Positions 25,714-34,707 of a DNA stretch of 64,000 bases are shown here, one piece after another; the stretch's first letter is position 1, and each line of letters starts with the position of its first letter. The notes beneath the pieces were generated by a model that saw nothing but the letters and a program-made list of their open reading frames with translations, searched no databases and was not told the DNA's origin. Origin of the DNA: Lactiplantibacillus paraplantarum (GTDB taxonomy: Bacteria; Bacillota; Bacilli; Lactobacillales; Lactobacillaceae); the NCBI RefSeq assembly GCF_003641145.1, contig NZ_CP032744.1, positions 1,302,001 through 1,366,000 of the forward strand. Direction: 5' to 3'. The position numbers were made by a program, and so were the translations under genes.

Positions 25714-26298
25714 ATGACTATCAAAGGTTATGGACTTGGAATTATGCTACTGAGTGTTGCATTGTTAGCCGGATGTACTTCAAATCAGTCTGTGAAAAAT
25801 AATGATAACCGACAACAATCGAGCAGCCAAAGTAGTTCGGCCAAAAGCGTGACGGCCACGACTAAAGTTTCACTAACAGCGGCCATTAAAGCCTTTCAGC
25901 AGCAATATCCAGATGCAAGTATCACGAGTATCGAATTAGAAACTAAACTTGGCCGCCCCGTGTATACACTGGAAGGAGACGGTGGTACTCAGGAGCATGA
26001 ATTACAGCTCAATGGTCGTACTGGAAAAGTAATCAGTAAAAAATCCGAGCAATTGGACCAAGAAGATCAAGCTGATCATAAGGCCAATCAACTGAATCTA
26101 AGTAAAGTGATTAGTCCTAGCAAGGCCGTCGCAATTGCGGTCCATGATCGAAACGGTGGCCACGCAACGGAACTCAAGTTAGATAAGGAGACCGGGATTA
26201 CTTATTGGGAGGTTCAGGTTCGTCAAGGCCAACGGCAAGTTGACGTTAAGATCGACGCTCATAAAGGTAGTATATTGGAAACAGAACATGATGATTAA
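25714..26298 (+). CDS. PepSY-domain lipoprotein
   Basis: The N-terminus is a lipoprotein signal with lipobox LLAGC (Cys at about residue 21 from the ATG at 25714), so the protein is predicted to be anchored outside the membrane. A Ser/Gln-rich linker follows. Two PepSY-like repeats are visible: AAIKAFQQQYPDASITSIEL and, further on, SKAVAIAVHDRNGG. PepSY domains are thought to inhibit peptidases or act in signalling; no specific role is inferred. The ATG at 25714 is 8 bases from GAGGAGG, while the ATG at 25708 is too close. Confidence 0.9.
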   Translation: MTIKGYGLGIMLLSVALLAGCTSNQSVKNNDNRQQSSSQSSSAKSVTATTKVSLTAAIKAFQQQYPDASITSIELETKLGRPVYTLEGDGGTQEHELQLNGRTGKVISKKSEQLDQEDQADHKANQLNLSKVISPSKAVAIAVHDRNGGHATELKLDKETGITYWEVQVRQGQRQVDVKIDAHKGSILETEHDD

Positions 26299-26366
26299 GT
26301 TCAGGTGGGCAGTGTAAGCATGCGGCTGCGAAGCGTAATACTGTGACATAAATCAATGGTAAAACG

Positions 26367-26394
26367 GGTGGTCTTAAATGAGACGACCTTTTTT
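26367..26394 (+). terminator. Terminator after the PepSY lipoprotein
   Basis: GGTGGTCT pairs with AGACGACC around TAAATG, followed by six T. It also lies beyond the end of the broken cation-efflux gene on the minus strand. Confidence 0.85.
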
Positions 26395-26423
26395 AGCAAG
26401 ATGGGACTTCATCGCTCGGCTGG

Positions 26424-27398
26424 TTAGTTATATTCAACGTTGTTGGTCGTGATCATCACATCGGTTTCCATCACGCCAAACTCTTGCCACATGATTTGAT
26501 TAATAGTTTGAATGAGATGCGTGATTTCTATGGCAGTCATTTGCGATGGCACGCTGATTGTGACACGTAACATAATTAAATTGCCGTCATAATGGGCTTT
26601 GAGGAATATGACTTTACGGACGACACTTAAACTAGCAATTCGGTGTTGATAACGATTTTCAAGGTAGGGGTCGAAATAATCAACTAGGTTCAGACTGCTT
26701 TCGCGAAAAATTTTGGCACCAGTGTTGAGAATGTATAATCCTAAGCCAATGCTGATAACGTTATCAAATCAGTGAAGATGGAAGCTAACGGTTATTAGGA
26801 TCGTGAGAATCGTTGTTAGACTGGTCAGAGCATCCGTAAAGGTATCACGACTGGCAGCGGTCAGGGCGGCATTATTAAATTTACGGCTCCAGTAATGATT
26901 GAAGGCCCACAAAATTGTTAACGCAATAAAGGAGAAACTCGCGGCTAGACCAGCTACGGTTCCTGGGTTTTTCAATGGTGTATGGGTGGCAAACGTTATC
27001 ATACCTTTAATAATGATTTCGAGCCCAATGGCCGCCATAATGGTGCCGGCAAGTAAAGTGAAAATGGTCTCAAAACGAAAGCGGGATTGCTGAATTCGGG
27101 GCCCTAATTGGTACTGCTCTTTGAGAGCGATAGGGGCGCCAAACAGATCGTTATCGTGAGTTCGACTAGCGATAAACAATCCGGTCATGAGTAAGCCAGT
27201 CGAAAAAATTCCTGACAGATTATTGAAAGCATCCGCTCGTAAGGCTTGTGAGTGGCCCCAGTGGGCACCTAGGAGCTCAATGATAAATAGGCCTAAGTAA
27301 ACGGCCACGTTGCCCCAAAGATGGTGACGGGCCGTTTTGAGCGAGATAACTACGGGGTGTTCAATTTGATGCCAGTTAGGTGGTGTATTGTTGCGCAT
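26424..27398 (-). pseudogene. Cation diffusion facilitator transporter with an internal stop
   Basis: The product resembles CDF metal/H+ antiporters: several membrane helices (VAVYLGLFIIELLGA, AGTIMAAIGLEIII, ALTILWAFNHYW) and the metal-site pattern ADAFNNLSG and RDTFTDALTSL. From the ATG at 27398 (AGGAGG upstream) the frame stops at a TGA at 26769-26771. The same frame then continues for 114 codons to 26424 and encodes the expected last helix (ISIGLGLYILNTGAKIF) and the cytoplasmic C-terminal domain. One base change, probably TGG to TGA, explains this. The truncated product may be inactive, unless the stop is a sequence error. Confidence 0.85.
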
Positions 27399-27764
27399 GG
27401 TTGGTGCCTCCTTGCAGATCTTAGCCTGAATTGGCGGGCTAATTGCTAGGTATAGCGACATGAATATTGCTCAAAGTATGGCCGTAGCGCTAGCACAGAT
27501 GAATACAATAATCACACCCCACGTCATTAAACGATGAAGGCGATTAGCTAGACCACATTAACACTAGCGTAGCATGGCTTGTTAAGGATTGTCAGGGGTC
27601 ATGATTTGAAAGGAAAGTGGCCTTTTAGATGCTGCTGTGAAAATTAATTTCTTTCTTGATTGAATGTTATGAAATTAATTTTATTAATTGCGATCATTTA
27701 CTTTATTAACTGCATTTTTTTTGGTACGATAGTTGCGTAATAAAATTTGGGAGGCAATAAACTA
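27399..27764. other. Intergenic region between the CDF gene and gnd
   Basis: This 366-base stretch contains the divergent upstream regions of both genes. Its last 100 bases are very AT-rich, with a candidate -10 TACGAT (27725-27730) for gnd. I see no ORF or RNA motif. Confidence 0.4.
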
Positions 27765-29201
27765 ATGAGTAATGAAAAACCACAAATTGGTGTCATTGGG
27801 ATGGCCGTCATGGGTAAAAACCTGGCGTTGAACATCGAAAGCCGCGGCTACAAGGTTGCGATTTTTAATCGGACCGGTGCCAAAACTGAAAAGGTCGTTA
27901 AGGACCACGCTGATAAACAATTAGTACCAAGCTATAAGATTGAAGACTTCGTAGCGTCACTTGAAACGCCACGTCGGATTATCATGATGGTTAAGGCTGG
28001 AAAACCAACTGATGCCGTGATTGATGAATTATTACCATTATTGGATAAGGGTGATGTCTTAATTGATGGTGGGAACACCAACTTTAATGACACGATGGCC
28101 CGTAACGCTCGCTTAGATAAATCCGGTATCAACTTTATCGGCATGGGCGTTTCCGGTGGTGAATTAGGTGCCTTACAAGGGCCTTCATTGATGCCTGGTG
28201 GTCAAAAGGAAGCTTACGATTTAGTTGCCCCAATCTTAGAAAAGATTTCCGCAAAAGCGCCTCAAGACGGGGCACCTTGTGTCACTTACATCGGCCCTAA
28301 CGGTGCTGGTCACTATGTTAAGATGGTTCACAATGGGATCGAATATGGTGATGAAGAGTTAATCGATGAATCATACAATATTATGCGTAACGTGGCGGGT
28401 TTATCCGTTGACGAAATGGCTGACATTTTCACTGACTGGAACAAGGGTGAATTAAGCAGCTACTTGATTGAAATTACCGCTGACATTTTGTCACGTAAGG
28501 ATGATTTAGGCGCTGATAAGACTAAGCCGATTGTTGACATGATCTTGGACCGTGGGAACAACAAAGGGACTGGTAAGTGGAGCTCTGAAGATGCGTTGAA
28601 CGTTCAAGTGCCACAATCAGTTATCACGGAAGCCGTTTATGCACGTTACATCTCGATGATGAAGAACGAACGGGTCGCTGCTTCTAAGCAGTTAGCTGGT
28701 CCAACTGCTGATGTTAAATTACCAGCCAAAGAAGAATTGGTTGAAAAGATTCGGCAAGCGCTCTACTTCAGCAAAATCATGAGTTACGCTCAAGGCTTTG
28801 AACAACTCCGCTTTGCTTCCGAACATTACGGTTGGGACTTGAAGTTTGGGGAACTTGCTCAAATCTGGCGTGCCGGCTGCATTATCCGGGCACAATTCTT
28901 ACAAAACATCACGGATGCTTTTGACAAGAAACCAGACTTAAATAACTTATTGATGGACGACTACTTCACTGATATCGCCGCTAAGTACCAACAATCAACA
29001 CGTGAAGTGCTTAGCTTAGCCATCCAAGCGGGTGTGCCAGTGCCTTCATTTAGTGCCGCATTGTCATACTACGACTCATATCGGGCCGAAGTTTTACCTG
29101 CTAACTTATTACAAGCACAACGCGATTACTTTGGTGCTCATACGTATGAACGGACTGACCGTGAAGGCTTGTTCCATTACAGTTGGTATGAAGAACAATA
29201 A
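27765..29201 (+). CDS. gnd: 6-Phosphogluconate dehydrogenase, decarboxylating
   Basis: This enzyme oxidises 6-phosphogluconate to ribulose 5-phosphate with release of CO2, a key step of the heterofermentative and pentose phosphate routes. The NADP-binding motif [15 protein letters not shown] is at the N-terminus. The substrate motif [19 protein letters not shown] and [14 protein letters not shown] follow. The 478 residues are normal. The ATG at 27765 is chosen with GGGAGG upstream; the ATG-like start at 27747 lies in the ribosome-site region. Confidence 0.98.
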   Translation: MSNEKPQIGVIGMAVMGKNLALNIESRGYKVAIFNRTGAKTEKVVKDHADKQLVPSYKIEDFVASLETPRRIIMMVKAGKPTDAVIDELLPLLDKGDVLIDGGNTNFNDTMARNARLDKSGINFIGMGVSGGELGALQGPSLMPGGQKEAYDLVAPILEKISAKAPQDGAPCVTYIGPNGAGHYVKMVHNGIEYGDEELIDESYNIMRNVAGLSVDEMADIFTDWNKGELSSYLIEITADILSRKDDLGADKTKPIVDMILDRGNNKGTGKWSSEDALNVQVPQSVITEAVYARYISMMKNERVAASKQLAGPTADVKLPAKEELVEKIRQALYFSKIMSYAQGFEQLRFASEHYGWDLKFGELAQIWRAGCIIRAQFLQNITDAFDKKPDLNNLLMDDYFTDIAAKYQQSTREVLSLAIQAGVPVPSFSAALSYYDSYRAEVLPANLLQAQRDYFGAHTYERTDREGLFHYSWYEEQ

Positions 29202-29219
29202 AATAACTTTGAACTGAAT

Positions 29220-29264
29220 AAACTGTGACTGATGACGATGATCGTCATTAGTCACAGTTTTTTT
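29220..29264 (+). terminator. Terminator of gnd
   Basis: AAACTGTGACT and AGTCACAGTTT form the outer stem, with ATGACG/CGTCAT inside, followed by T residues. Confidence 0.92.
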
Positions 29265-29370
29265 GTGTTGAAGTTGGGATTACCAGTGATTCGCGGTGGT
29301 TTAAGTGGATTAGAACGTACGTTTGCGTTAAAATTAAAGGTAATGAACTAACGCGAAAGTGGGGGTTGCT

Positions 29371-30717
29371 ATGCGACAAGAATCATTATTTAGTCCGGAT
29401 AAGGCTAGTAGTCCGTTGGCGTACCGAGTCCGACCAGTGACGCTAGCGGGCTTTAAAGGTCAGGATCACCTACTTGGTCCGGGTAAATTATTGCGACAAT
29501 TAATTGCTGAAGACCAGTTGCCATCTTTGATCTTCTGGGGACCGCCGGGTGTCGGCAAGACGACGCTAGCCGAAATTATTGCGCAACAGACGCAATCACA
29601 CTTTATTACTTTCAGCGCGGTTACTAGTGGTATCAAAGAGATTCGCCAAATTATGGATGAAGCGGAGGCCAATCGTGATTTTGGCGAGAAGACGATTGTT
29701 TTTATTGACGAAATCCATCGATTCAATAAGGCCCAGCAAGATGCATTTTTGCCCTATGTTGAACGTGGGAGTATTACCTTGATCGGAGCGACCACGGAAA
29801 ATCCGTCATTTGAGATTAACGCGGCGTTATTGTCGCGATGCAAGGTACTGGTACTAAAGGCATTGACGGCTGGTGATCTGGAAGCAGTCTTGCAAGGGGC
29901 GTTGCATAATCCGAATGGGTTTCCCAATCTGGAGATTACGTTGCAACCAGATACGTTACGACTAATTGCAGAATTTGCCAATGGCGATGCTCGCATGGCA
30001 CTCAATACTTTGGAAATGGCGGTCTTAAATGGTGATCGAGATGGCTCCCATGTCACGGTCACCACAGCAGGTCTATCGCAGTTGATCAATACAAAGTCGT
30101 TGCGCTATGATAAGCATGGCGAGGAGCATTATAATATTATTTCTGCACTACACAAGTCGATGCGTAATAGTGACGTGGACGCGGCGATTTATTGGTTGAT
30201 GCGGATGCTTGCTGGCGGCGAAGATCCCTTGTATATTGCACGACGCTTGATTCGTTTTGCCAGTGAAGATATTGGTTTGGCTGATCGGCAGGCCTTGCCA
30301 TTGACGGTGGCAGTATTTCAAGCCTGTCAACTGATTGGGATGCCCGAATGTGATGTGAATTTGACGGAAGCCGTGACTTATCTAGCACTGGCCCCGAAAT
30401 CAAATGCACTATACGCAGCCAAATCGGCAGCTCAGTCAGATATCAAAGCAACGGGAAATTTACCGGTACCGTTACAAATTCGTAATGCACCGACAAAATT
30501 AATGAAAGATTTAGGTTATGGTTCTGATTACCAATATGCACACGATACGGCTGATAAATTAACTACCATGACAACGATGCCACCGGAGTTAAGTCAGCAT
30601 CGTTACTATGAACCAACTAGCCAGGGACAAGAGAAAGCCTGGCAACAGCGCTTAGCTACCATTCGACAGTGGCACCACCAACATCCACAAACAAAACCGA
30701 CCGATGGCGAGGCTTAA
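29371..30717 (+). CDS. rarA: Replication-associated recombination protein A
   Basis: RarA (MgsA) is an AAA+ ATPase that acts at stalled replication forks with SSB and recombination proteins. Walker A is WGPPGVGKTT (about residue 52), Walker B VFIDEIHRF, sensor GATTENPSF and arginine-finger region LLSRCKVLVL. The C-terminal MgsA tetramerisation domain includes LMRMLAGGEDPLYIARRL. The 448 residues start from the ATG at 29371, with GGGGG upstream. It is the canonical copy; a diverged second copy lies at 11163-12425. Confidence 0.95.
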   Translation: MRQESLFSPDKASSPLAYRVRPVTLAGFKGQDHLLGPGKLLRQLIAEDQLPSLIFWGPPGVGKTTLAEIIAQQTQSHFITFSAVTSGIKEIRQIMDEAEANRDFGEKTIVFIDEIHRFNKAQQDAFLPYVERGSITLIGATTENPSFEINAALLSRCKVLVLKALTAGDLEAVLQGALHNPNGFPNLEITLQPDTLRLIAEFANGDARMALNTLEMAVLNGDRDGSHVTVTTAGLSQLINTKSLRYDKHGEEHYNIISALHKSMRNSDVDAAIYWLMRMLAGGEDPLYIARRLIRFASEDIGLADRQALPLTVAVFQACQLIGMPECDVNLTEAVTYLALAPKSNALYAAKSAAQSDIKATGNLPVPLQIRNAPTKLMKDLGYGSDYQYAHDTADKLTTMTTMPPELSQHRYYEPTSQGQEKAWQQRLATIRQWHHQHPQTKPTDGEA

Positions 30718-30801
30718 AGATTGCAATTTGATGAGAATTCACTAAAATTAGATTTGGGTGAGGAACAGACACTGGTTGAGGTGTAGGAAATTCAGCGTTT
30801 T

Positions 30802-30863
30802 CATGTTAAAATAACATGTTGTACTAGCTTAAGGCAGATTAGTGGGGCTCAAGCACTAATCTG
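30802..30863 (+). promoter_or_regulatory. Palindrome and hairpin ahead of the two-component genes
   Basis: CATGTTA and TAACATG (30802-30818) form a perfect palindrome around AAA. A second inverted repeat, CAGATTAGTG (30835-30844) and CACTAATCTG (30854-30863), is followed four bases later by TTTTT, so it resembles an intrinsic terminator in the leader. The first could be a regulator site and the second an attenuator. Both roles are inferred from symmetry. Confidence 0.5.
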
Positions 30864-30907
30864 TACGGTTTTTAGATAAGTTGAATATTAGGAGTGACTA
30901 AAAGTAA

Positions 30908-31594
30908 ATGAGTCGAATATTAATTATTGAGGATGAAAAAAACCTCGCACGCTTCGTTGAATTAGAATTAAAACACGAAGGCTATGATATTCAAGTCGAA
31001 TATAACGGCCGCAAGGGGTTAGACGCAGCGTTAGCTGAAGATTTTGATGCCATCCTATTAGACCTAATGTTACCAGAACTAAATGGTTTGGAAGTATGTC
31101 GGCGGGTACGTGAAGTTAAGAACACGCCAATTATCATGATGACGGCCCGTGACTCTGTGATTGATCGAGTTTCCGGCCTGGATCATGGGGCAGATGATTA
31201 CATTGTTAAGCCATTTGCTATTGAAGAATTACTGGCACGCTTACGAGCACTATTGCGGCGAATCGATTTGGAAAGTGAACAACAAAGCACTAAACAAACG
31301 ACCGTCACTTATAAAGATTTGACGATTGAAAAGGAAAACTTAGTCGTTAAACGCGGCGACGAAGTCATCAACTTGACGAAGCGTGAATATGAACTGTTAT
31401 TAACTTTAATGGAAAATATTAACGTAGTCTTAGCACGGGATGTCTTGTTAAACAAGGTTTGGGGTTATGAGTCAGAAGTTGAAACGAATGTTGTCGACGT
31501 TTATATCCGTTACTTGCGGAATAAAATTGACCGACCAGGCGAAAAGAGTTACATCCAAACTGTTCGTGGGACTGGATACGTGATTCGTTCTTAA
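30908..31594 (+). CDS. OmpR-family response regulator
   Basis: The 228-residue regulator has a receiver domain with the phosphorylation Asp in ILLDLMLPELNG (about residue 52), the switch Thr in MMTARD and the Lys in VKPF. The C-terminal winged-helix DNA-binding domain contains NLTKREYELLLTLMEN and ends TVRGTGYVIRS. It is closest in style to the ArlR/LisR/CsrR group, but the exact orthologue is not assigned. Its stop overlaps the kinase start by one base (TAATG). Confidence 0.95.
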   Translation: MSRILIIEDEKNLARFVELELKHEGYDIQVEYNGRKGLDAALAEDFDAILLDLMLPELNGLEVCRRVREVKNTPIIMMTARDSVIDRVSGLDHGADDYIVKPFAIEELLARLRALLRRIDLESEQQSTKQTTVTYKDLTIEKENLVVKRGDEVINLTKREYELLLTLMENINVVLARDVLLNKVWGYESEVETNVVDVYIRYLRNKIDRPGEKSYIQTVRGTGYVIRS

Positions 31595-33237
31595 TGACTG
31601 ACATCAATACTAATCAAGTGACGCCCAAACCACGGCGCCGTTGGTCATTAAAATGGAAATGGGCGCTTGGGACCGCAATCGGGTCCGCGCTCATTTTTAT
31701 TTGTTTTTCATTATTGGTCTATAAGAGCTTCACGAACCTCTTATTGCGCCAAGAACAACGGAACGTGGCTAGTGCAGTTACAACGGTGCAACAGTCTTTG
31801 CGAACGGAGTCCAAGGGATTAACGATCAAATCGGTGGCGGCTAAGTTGCAACCGGAAGCGAGTGTAGAACCGGCCAATACCATGAGTGAGCGGAAGCACG
31901 GGGTTCTCCAGAGTAAAATCTTTTCAGATTCAGATTTGACCGCCCTTTCGCGAACGAACTTAGCAGTGACGGTGTATGACCCACGTGGGAATACCTTGTA
32001 TCTTTCACGTAAAGACGCTCATGAATTTTCGAAAAGCCAATCGCGACAAGTGGCCATTGTTGGTCGTGGCAGTGAGGCTGAATTAGTGGGGCGGGCGCCC
32101 ATCTACGCAGCTAGTAATCACCGGTTGATTGGATATGCCCAAGTTACGAATAACTTGGCAGAATATCACTCCACGACACAGAACTTAATTTGGATTTTTG
32201 TTGTCATGACGATGATTACAATCTTTGGTGCCACACTATTGGGCTATTTTCTGGCAGCGTTTCTATTACGGCCAATGCGGAAAATCAAGCAGACGATTAA
32301 TGCGGTCAATGATGATCCTCAAACGGATTCGCGGGTGCCCGATCTTAAACGCAATGATGAATTGTCGGATTTGGCAGTGGTATTCAACGATATGTTGGAT
32401 CAGATGCAACGCTACATCAATCAACAGCAACAATTCGTTGAGGACGTCTCCCATGAATTACGGACCCCGGTGGCCATTATTCAGGGACACATGGAGTTGT
32501 TGAATCGGTGGGGTAAGGATGATCCGCAAGTGTTATCGGAATCACTAGCGGCTAGTTTATCAGAGACTAAGCGGATGCAGAGCCTAGTTCAAGAAATGTT
32601 AGACTTATCACGAGCTGAACAATTAGAGATTAACTTCAGCCATGAGACGTCGGATGTTCAGAAATTAGTGACGCAAGCTTTTAACGACTTCAAAATGATT
32701 CATCCAGACTTTAATTTTACATTTGACGATGACGTTAAAAAGCCGGTTTATGCCCAGATTTATCGAAATCACCTTGAACAAATCCTGATTATTTTATTGG
32801 ATAATGCGGTCAAGTATTCGACTCGACGCAAAGAAATCCATTTGTCATTATCCACGGATTATCGCTATATCGAAGTCGCCGTCCAAGACTTCGGTGAAGG
32901 CATTTCTAAGGATAATCTCGACCGGGTTTTCAATCGCTTCTATCGGGTTGATAAAGCGCGTAGTCGTGACAAGGGCGGTAATGGATTAGGGCTATCGATC
33001 GCCCAACGGTTAGTTGAAGGTTATCATGGCCATATTAGTGTTGAATCGGTAGTGGGCCAAGGCTCGATCTTCCGGTTCCAGTTGCCAATTTTACGTGATT
33101 CAAAGCTATTGGCTAAGGCCGAGGCTGAAACGAATGATGTTGAAAAGATTGCTAAGTCGGAACTGCCAGCTGGAATCCGACCAGCTACTCGTGATGAAGA
33201 TGAAGCGCCCTTGGATGATCATGAGCACGATCACTAG
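31594..33237 (+). CDS. Sensor histidine kinase
   Basis: This 547-residue membrane kinase is the partner of the preceding regulator. Two membrane helices (about residues 27-50 and 190-216) enclose an extracellular sensor of roughly 140 residues. A HAMP linker follows, then the phosphoacceptor His in FVEDVSHELRTPVAI and the ATPase motifs LLDNAVKYS, DFGEGI and GNGLGLSIA. The C-terminal 40 residues form an extra acidic tail ending in DDHEHDH. The layout resembles ArlS or LisK, which sense envelope stress. Confidence 0.94.
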   Translation: MTDINTNQVTPKPRRRWSLKWKWALGTAIGSALIFICFSLLVYKSFTNLLLRQEQRNVASAVTTVQQSLRTESKGLTIKSVAAKLQPEASVEPANTMSERKHGVLQSKIFSDSDLTALSRTNLAVTVYDPRGNTLYLSRKDAHEFSKSQSRQVAIVGRGSEAELVGRAPIYAASNHRLIGYAQVTNNLAEYHSTTQNLIWIFVVMTMITIFGATLLGYFLAAFLLRPMRKIKQTINAVNDDPQTDSRVPDLKRNDELSDLAVVFNDMLDQMQRYINQQQQFVEDVSHELRTPVAIIQGHMELLNRWGKDDPQVLSESLAASLSETKRMQSLVQEMLDLSRAEQLEINFSHETSDVQKLVTQAFNDFKMIHPDFNFTFDDDVKKPVYAQIYRNHLEQILIILLDNAVKYSTRRKEIHLSLSTDYRYIEVAVQDFGEGISKDNLDRVFNRFYRVDKARSRDKGGNGLGLSIAQRLVEGYHGHISVESVVGQGSIFRFQLPILRDSKLLAKAEAETNDVEKIAKSELPAGIRPATRDEDEAPLDDHEHDH

Positions 33238-33264
33238 GCAATCGAATCATTGATGAATTTTAAG

Positions 33265-33303
33265 ACGCACATTCAAGTTGATGTAACTTGAATGTGCGTT
33301 TTC
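33265..33303 (+). terminator. Terminator of the two-component operon
   Basis: ACGCACATTCAAGTT and AACTTGAATGTGCGT pair perfectly around GATGT, then T residues. The remaining bases to 33544 show no gene or motif. Confidence 0.92.
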
Positions 33304-33544
33304 AGTTTGGATAATTGCGCTGTAATGAATTTTAAAGACGCGGCCTATGGGATCATATCGTGATTTTGAGGGAGGCTTGAATCAATATTGAACATCGACT
33401 AGTTCGATAAGGCACAGTAAGATGCTGATTAAACGACGAATGGATGGCGCACAAACAGGTTGAGTTTAATCCTGATTCAGATTGATCCGACTCGAAATAG
33501 GTCTAAGTTGACCTATATTTGTTGGTATGTTCATCATGAAACCA

Positions 33545-33573
33545 TTTTCACAAGTAACCTTTTTTGGTATAGT
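33545..33573 (+). promoter_or_regulatory. Probable promoter of the prenyltransferase gene
   Basis: TTTTCA (33545-33550) and TATAGT (33568-33573) are 17 bases apart. A TGG just before the -10 box makes it an extended -10 promoter. Confidence 0.6.
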
Positions 33574-33605
33574 GGAAGAGTAGTTAATTTAATCAGGGGG
33601 CGAAG

Positions 33606-34574
33606 TTGTTGACGAACGAACCAACTTATCGGCCAATGACGTTCAAAATTTTTTTGGAATTCATTCGGCTAAATGCCAAGGCAGCTAGTGTGGTGCCGTA
33701 TTTTATTGGTGTTTTATTTTCAATCTATTATTTTCATGCGTTTAATTGGATCAATTCGTTAATTTACTTAGTTGCGCAAGTAGCGATTGCATTATTTGTG
33801 ACGGGGTTTAATAATGTGCAGGATTACTACTTGGCTAAGGATTTACATTATCGGGATACTTATAACATTGTTGGCCGTGAGCACCTGTCACCACGACGAT
33901 CATTGAATTTGATGCTAGCGATGTTAGCAACTGCAATTATTTTAGGATTAGTGCTAGTCGTCAGAACAAACTTATTGTTACTGTTCATGGGCGCTGCAGC
34001 GATTGGTGTGGCCATCTTCTATACCTATGGCCCGGTGCCGTTTTCGCGCTTTCCGTTGGGTGAACTACTATCGGGATGTGTCGAAGGATTTGGCGTTTTC
34101 TTTCTGAGTGTTTATATGAACGTCGCAACTCCCGTACTGGCGGGCTTCAAGTTTGCTTGGCCGCAGTTTGCGATTGTGGGGAACTTAGAGAACATATTGG
34201 TTATGATTTTGGTGGGGCTACCAGGGATTTTCTTGGTTGCAAATATTATGTTAGCTGACAATATTTCAGATTTAAAACAGGATATTCGCAACGAGCGCTA
34301 TACGGTGCCGTACTATATTGGTCATCGTTGGTCACTACGGGTCTATGATACGCTAGCGCTGTTAGGCTATTTACCAGTGCTGGTGAGTGTTGTCTTACAA
34401 ATACTACCGATTTATCAATTGGTAGTGTTGCTCGTTTTACCAAAAATTTTGAAGAATATTCGGGCCTTTAACGCGGTGCAGGTGAAAGAAACCACCTTTA
34501 ATACGGCGCCACAAAATTTGATGATGTTTCAAGGCATGCAATTACTTGGACTGATTCTGGGCATTTTCTTTTAA
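33606..34574 (+). CDS. menA: MenA-like UbiA-family prenyltransferase
   Basis: This multi-spanning membrane enzyme probably attaches a polyprenyl chain to 1,4-dihydroxy-2-naphthoate to make demethylmenaquinone. The two aspartate-rich motifs are NNVQDYYLAKD and ADNISDLKQD, matching NDxxDxxxD and DxxxD. Around eight hydrophobic segments are present in 322 residues. The start is a TTG at 33606 or 33609, 5 or 8 bases from AGGGGG. No other menaquinone genes are in the window; many lactobacilli keep menA and use supplied precursors for respiration. Confidence 0.87.
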   Translation: MLTNEPTYRPMTFKIFLEFIRLNAKAASVVPYFIGVLFSIYYFHAFNWINSLIYLVAQVAIALFVTGFNNVQDYYLAKDLHYRDTYNIVGREHLSPRRSLNLMLAMLATAIILGLVLVVRTNLLLLFMGAAAIGVAIFYTYGPVPFSRFPLGELLSGCVEGFGVFFLSVYMNVATPVLAGFKFAWPQFAIVGNLENILVMILVGLPGIFLVANIMLADNISDLKQDIRNERYTVPYYIGHRWSLRVYDTLALLGYLPVLVSVVLQILPIYQLVVLLVLPKILKNIRAFNAVQVKETTFNTAPQNLMMFQGMQLLGLILGIFF

Positions 34575-34600
34575 TCCGGTCTGGTTAATTGGGATGGTTC

Positions 34601-34656
34601 ACAAAAACGGCGGCCGTCATTCAGCAATTATGCTGGATGACGGCCGCCGTTTTTGT
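34601..34656. terminator. Bidirectional terminator between menA and sbcC
   Basis: A long palindrome has arms of about 26 bases (ACAAAAACGGCGGCCGTCAT and its complement outermost) around ATTA, with one mismatch. A-run and T-run ends serve both converging genes. Confidence 0.93.
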
Positions 34657-34707
34657 GTCGCTGTTTTTTGAAACTTGTTAGTCATGTATTGCAGTTGTTT
34701 TCGGCAG

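Noticed and set aside
31594..33237. Idea that the kinase is a bacteriocin-type histidine protein kinase (HPK10)
   Set aside because: It has HAMP, standard HisKA and only two membrane helices. No peptide pheromone gene lies nearby.
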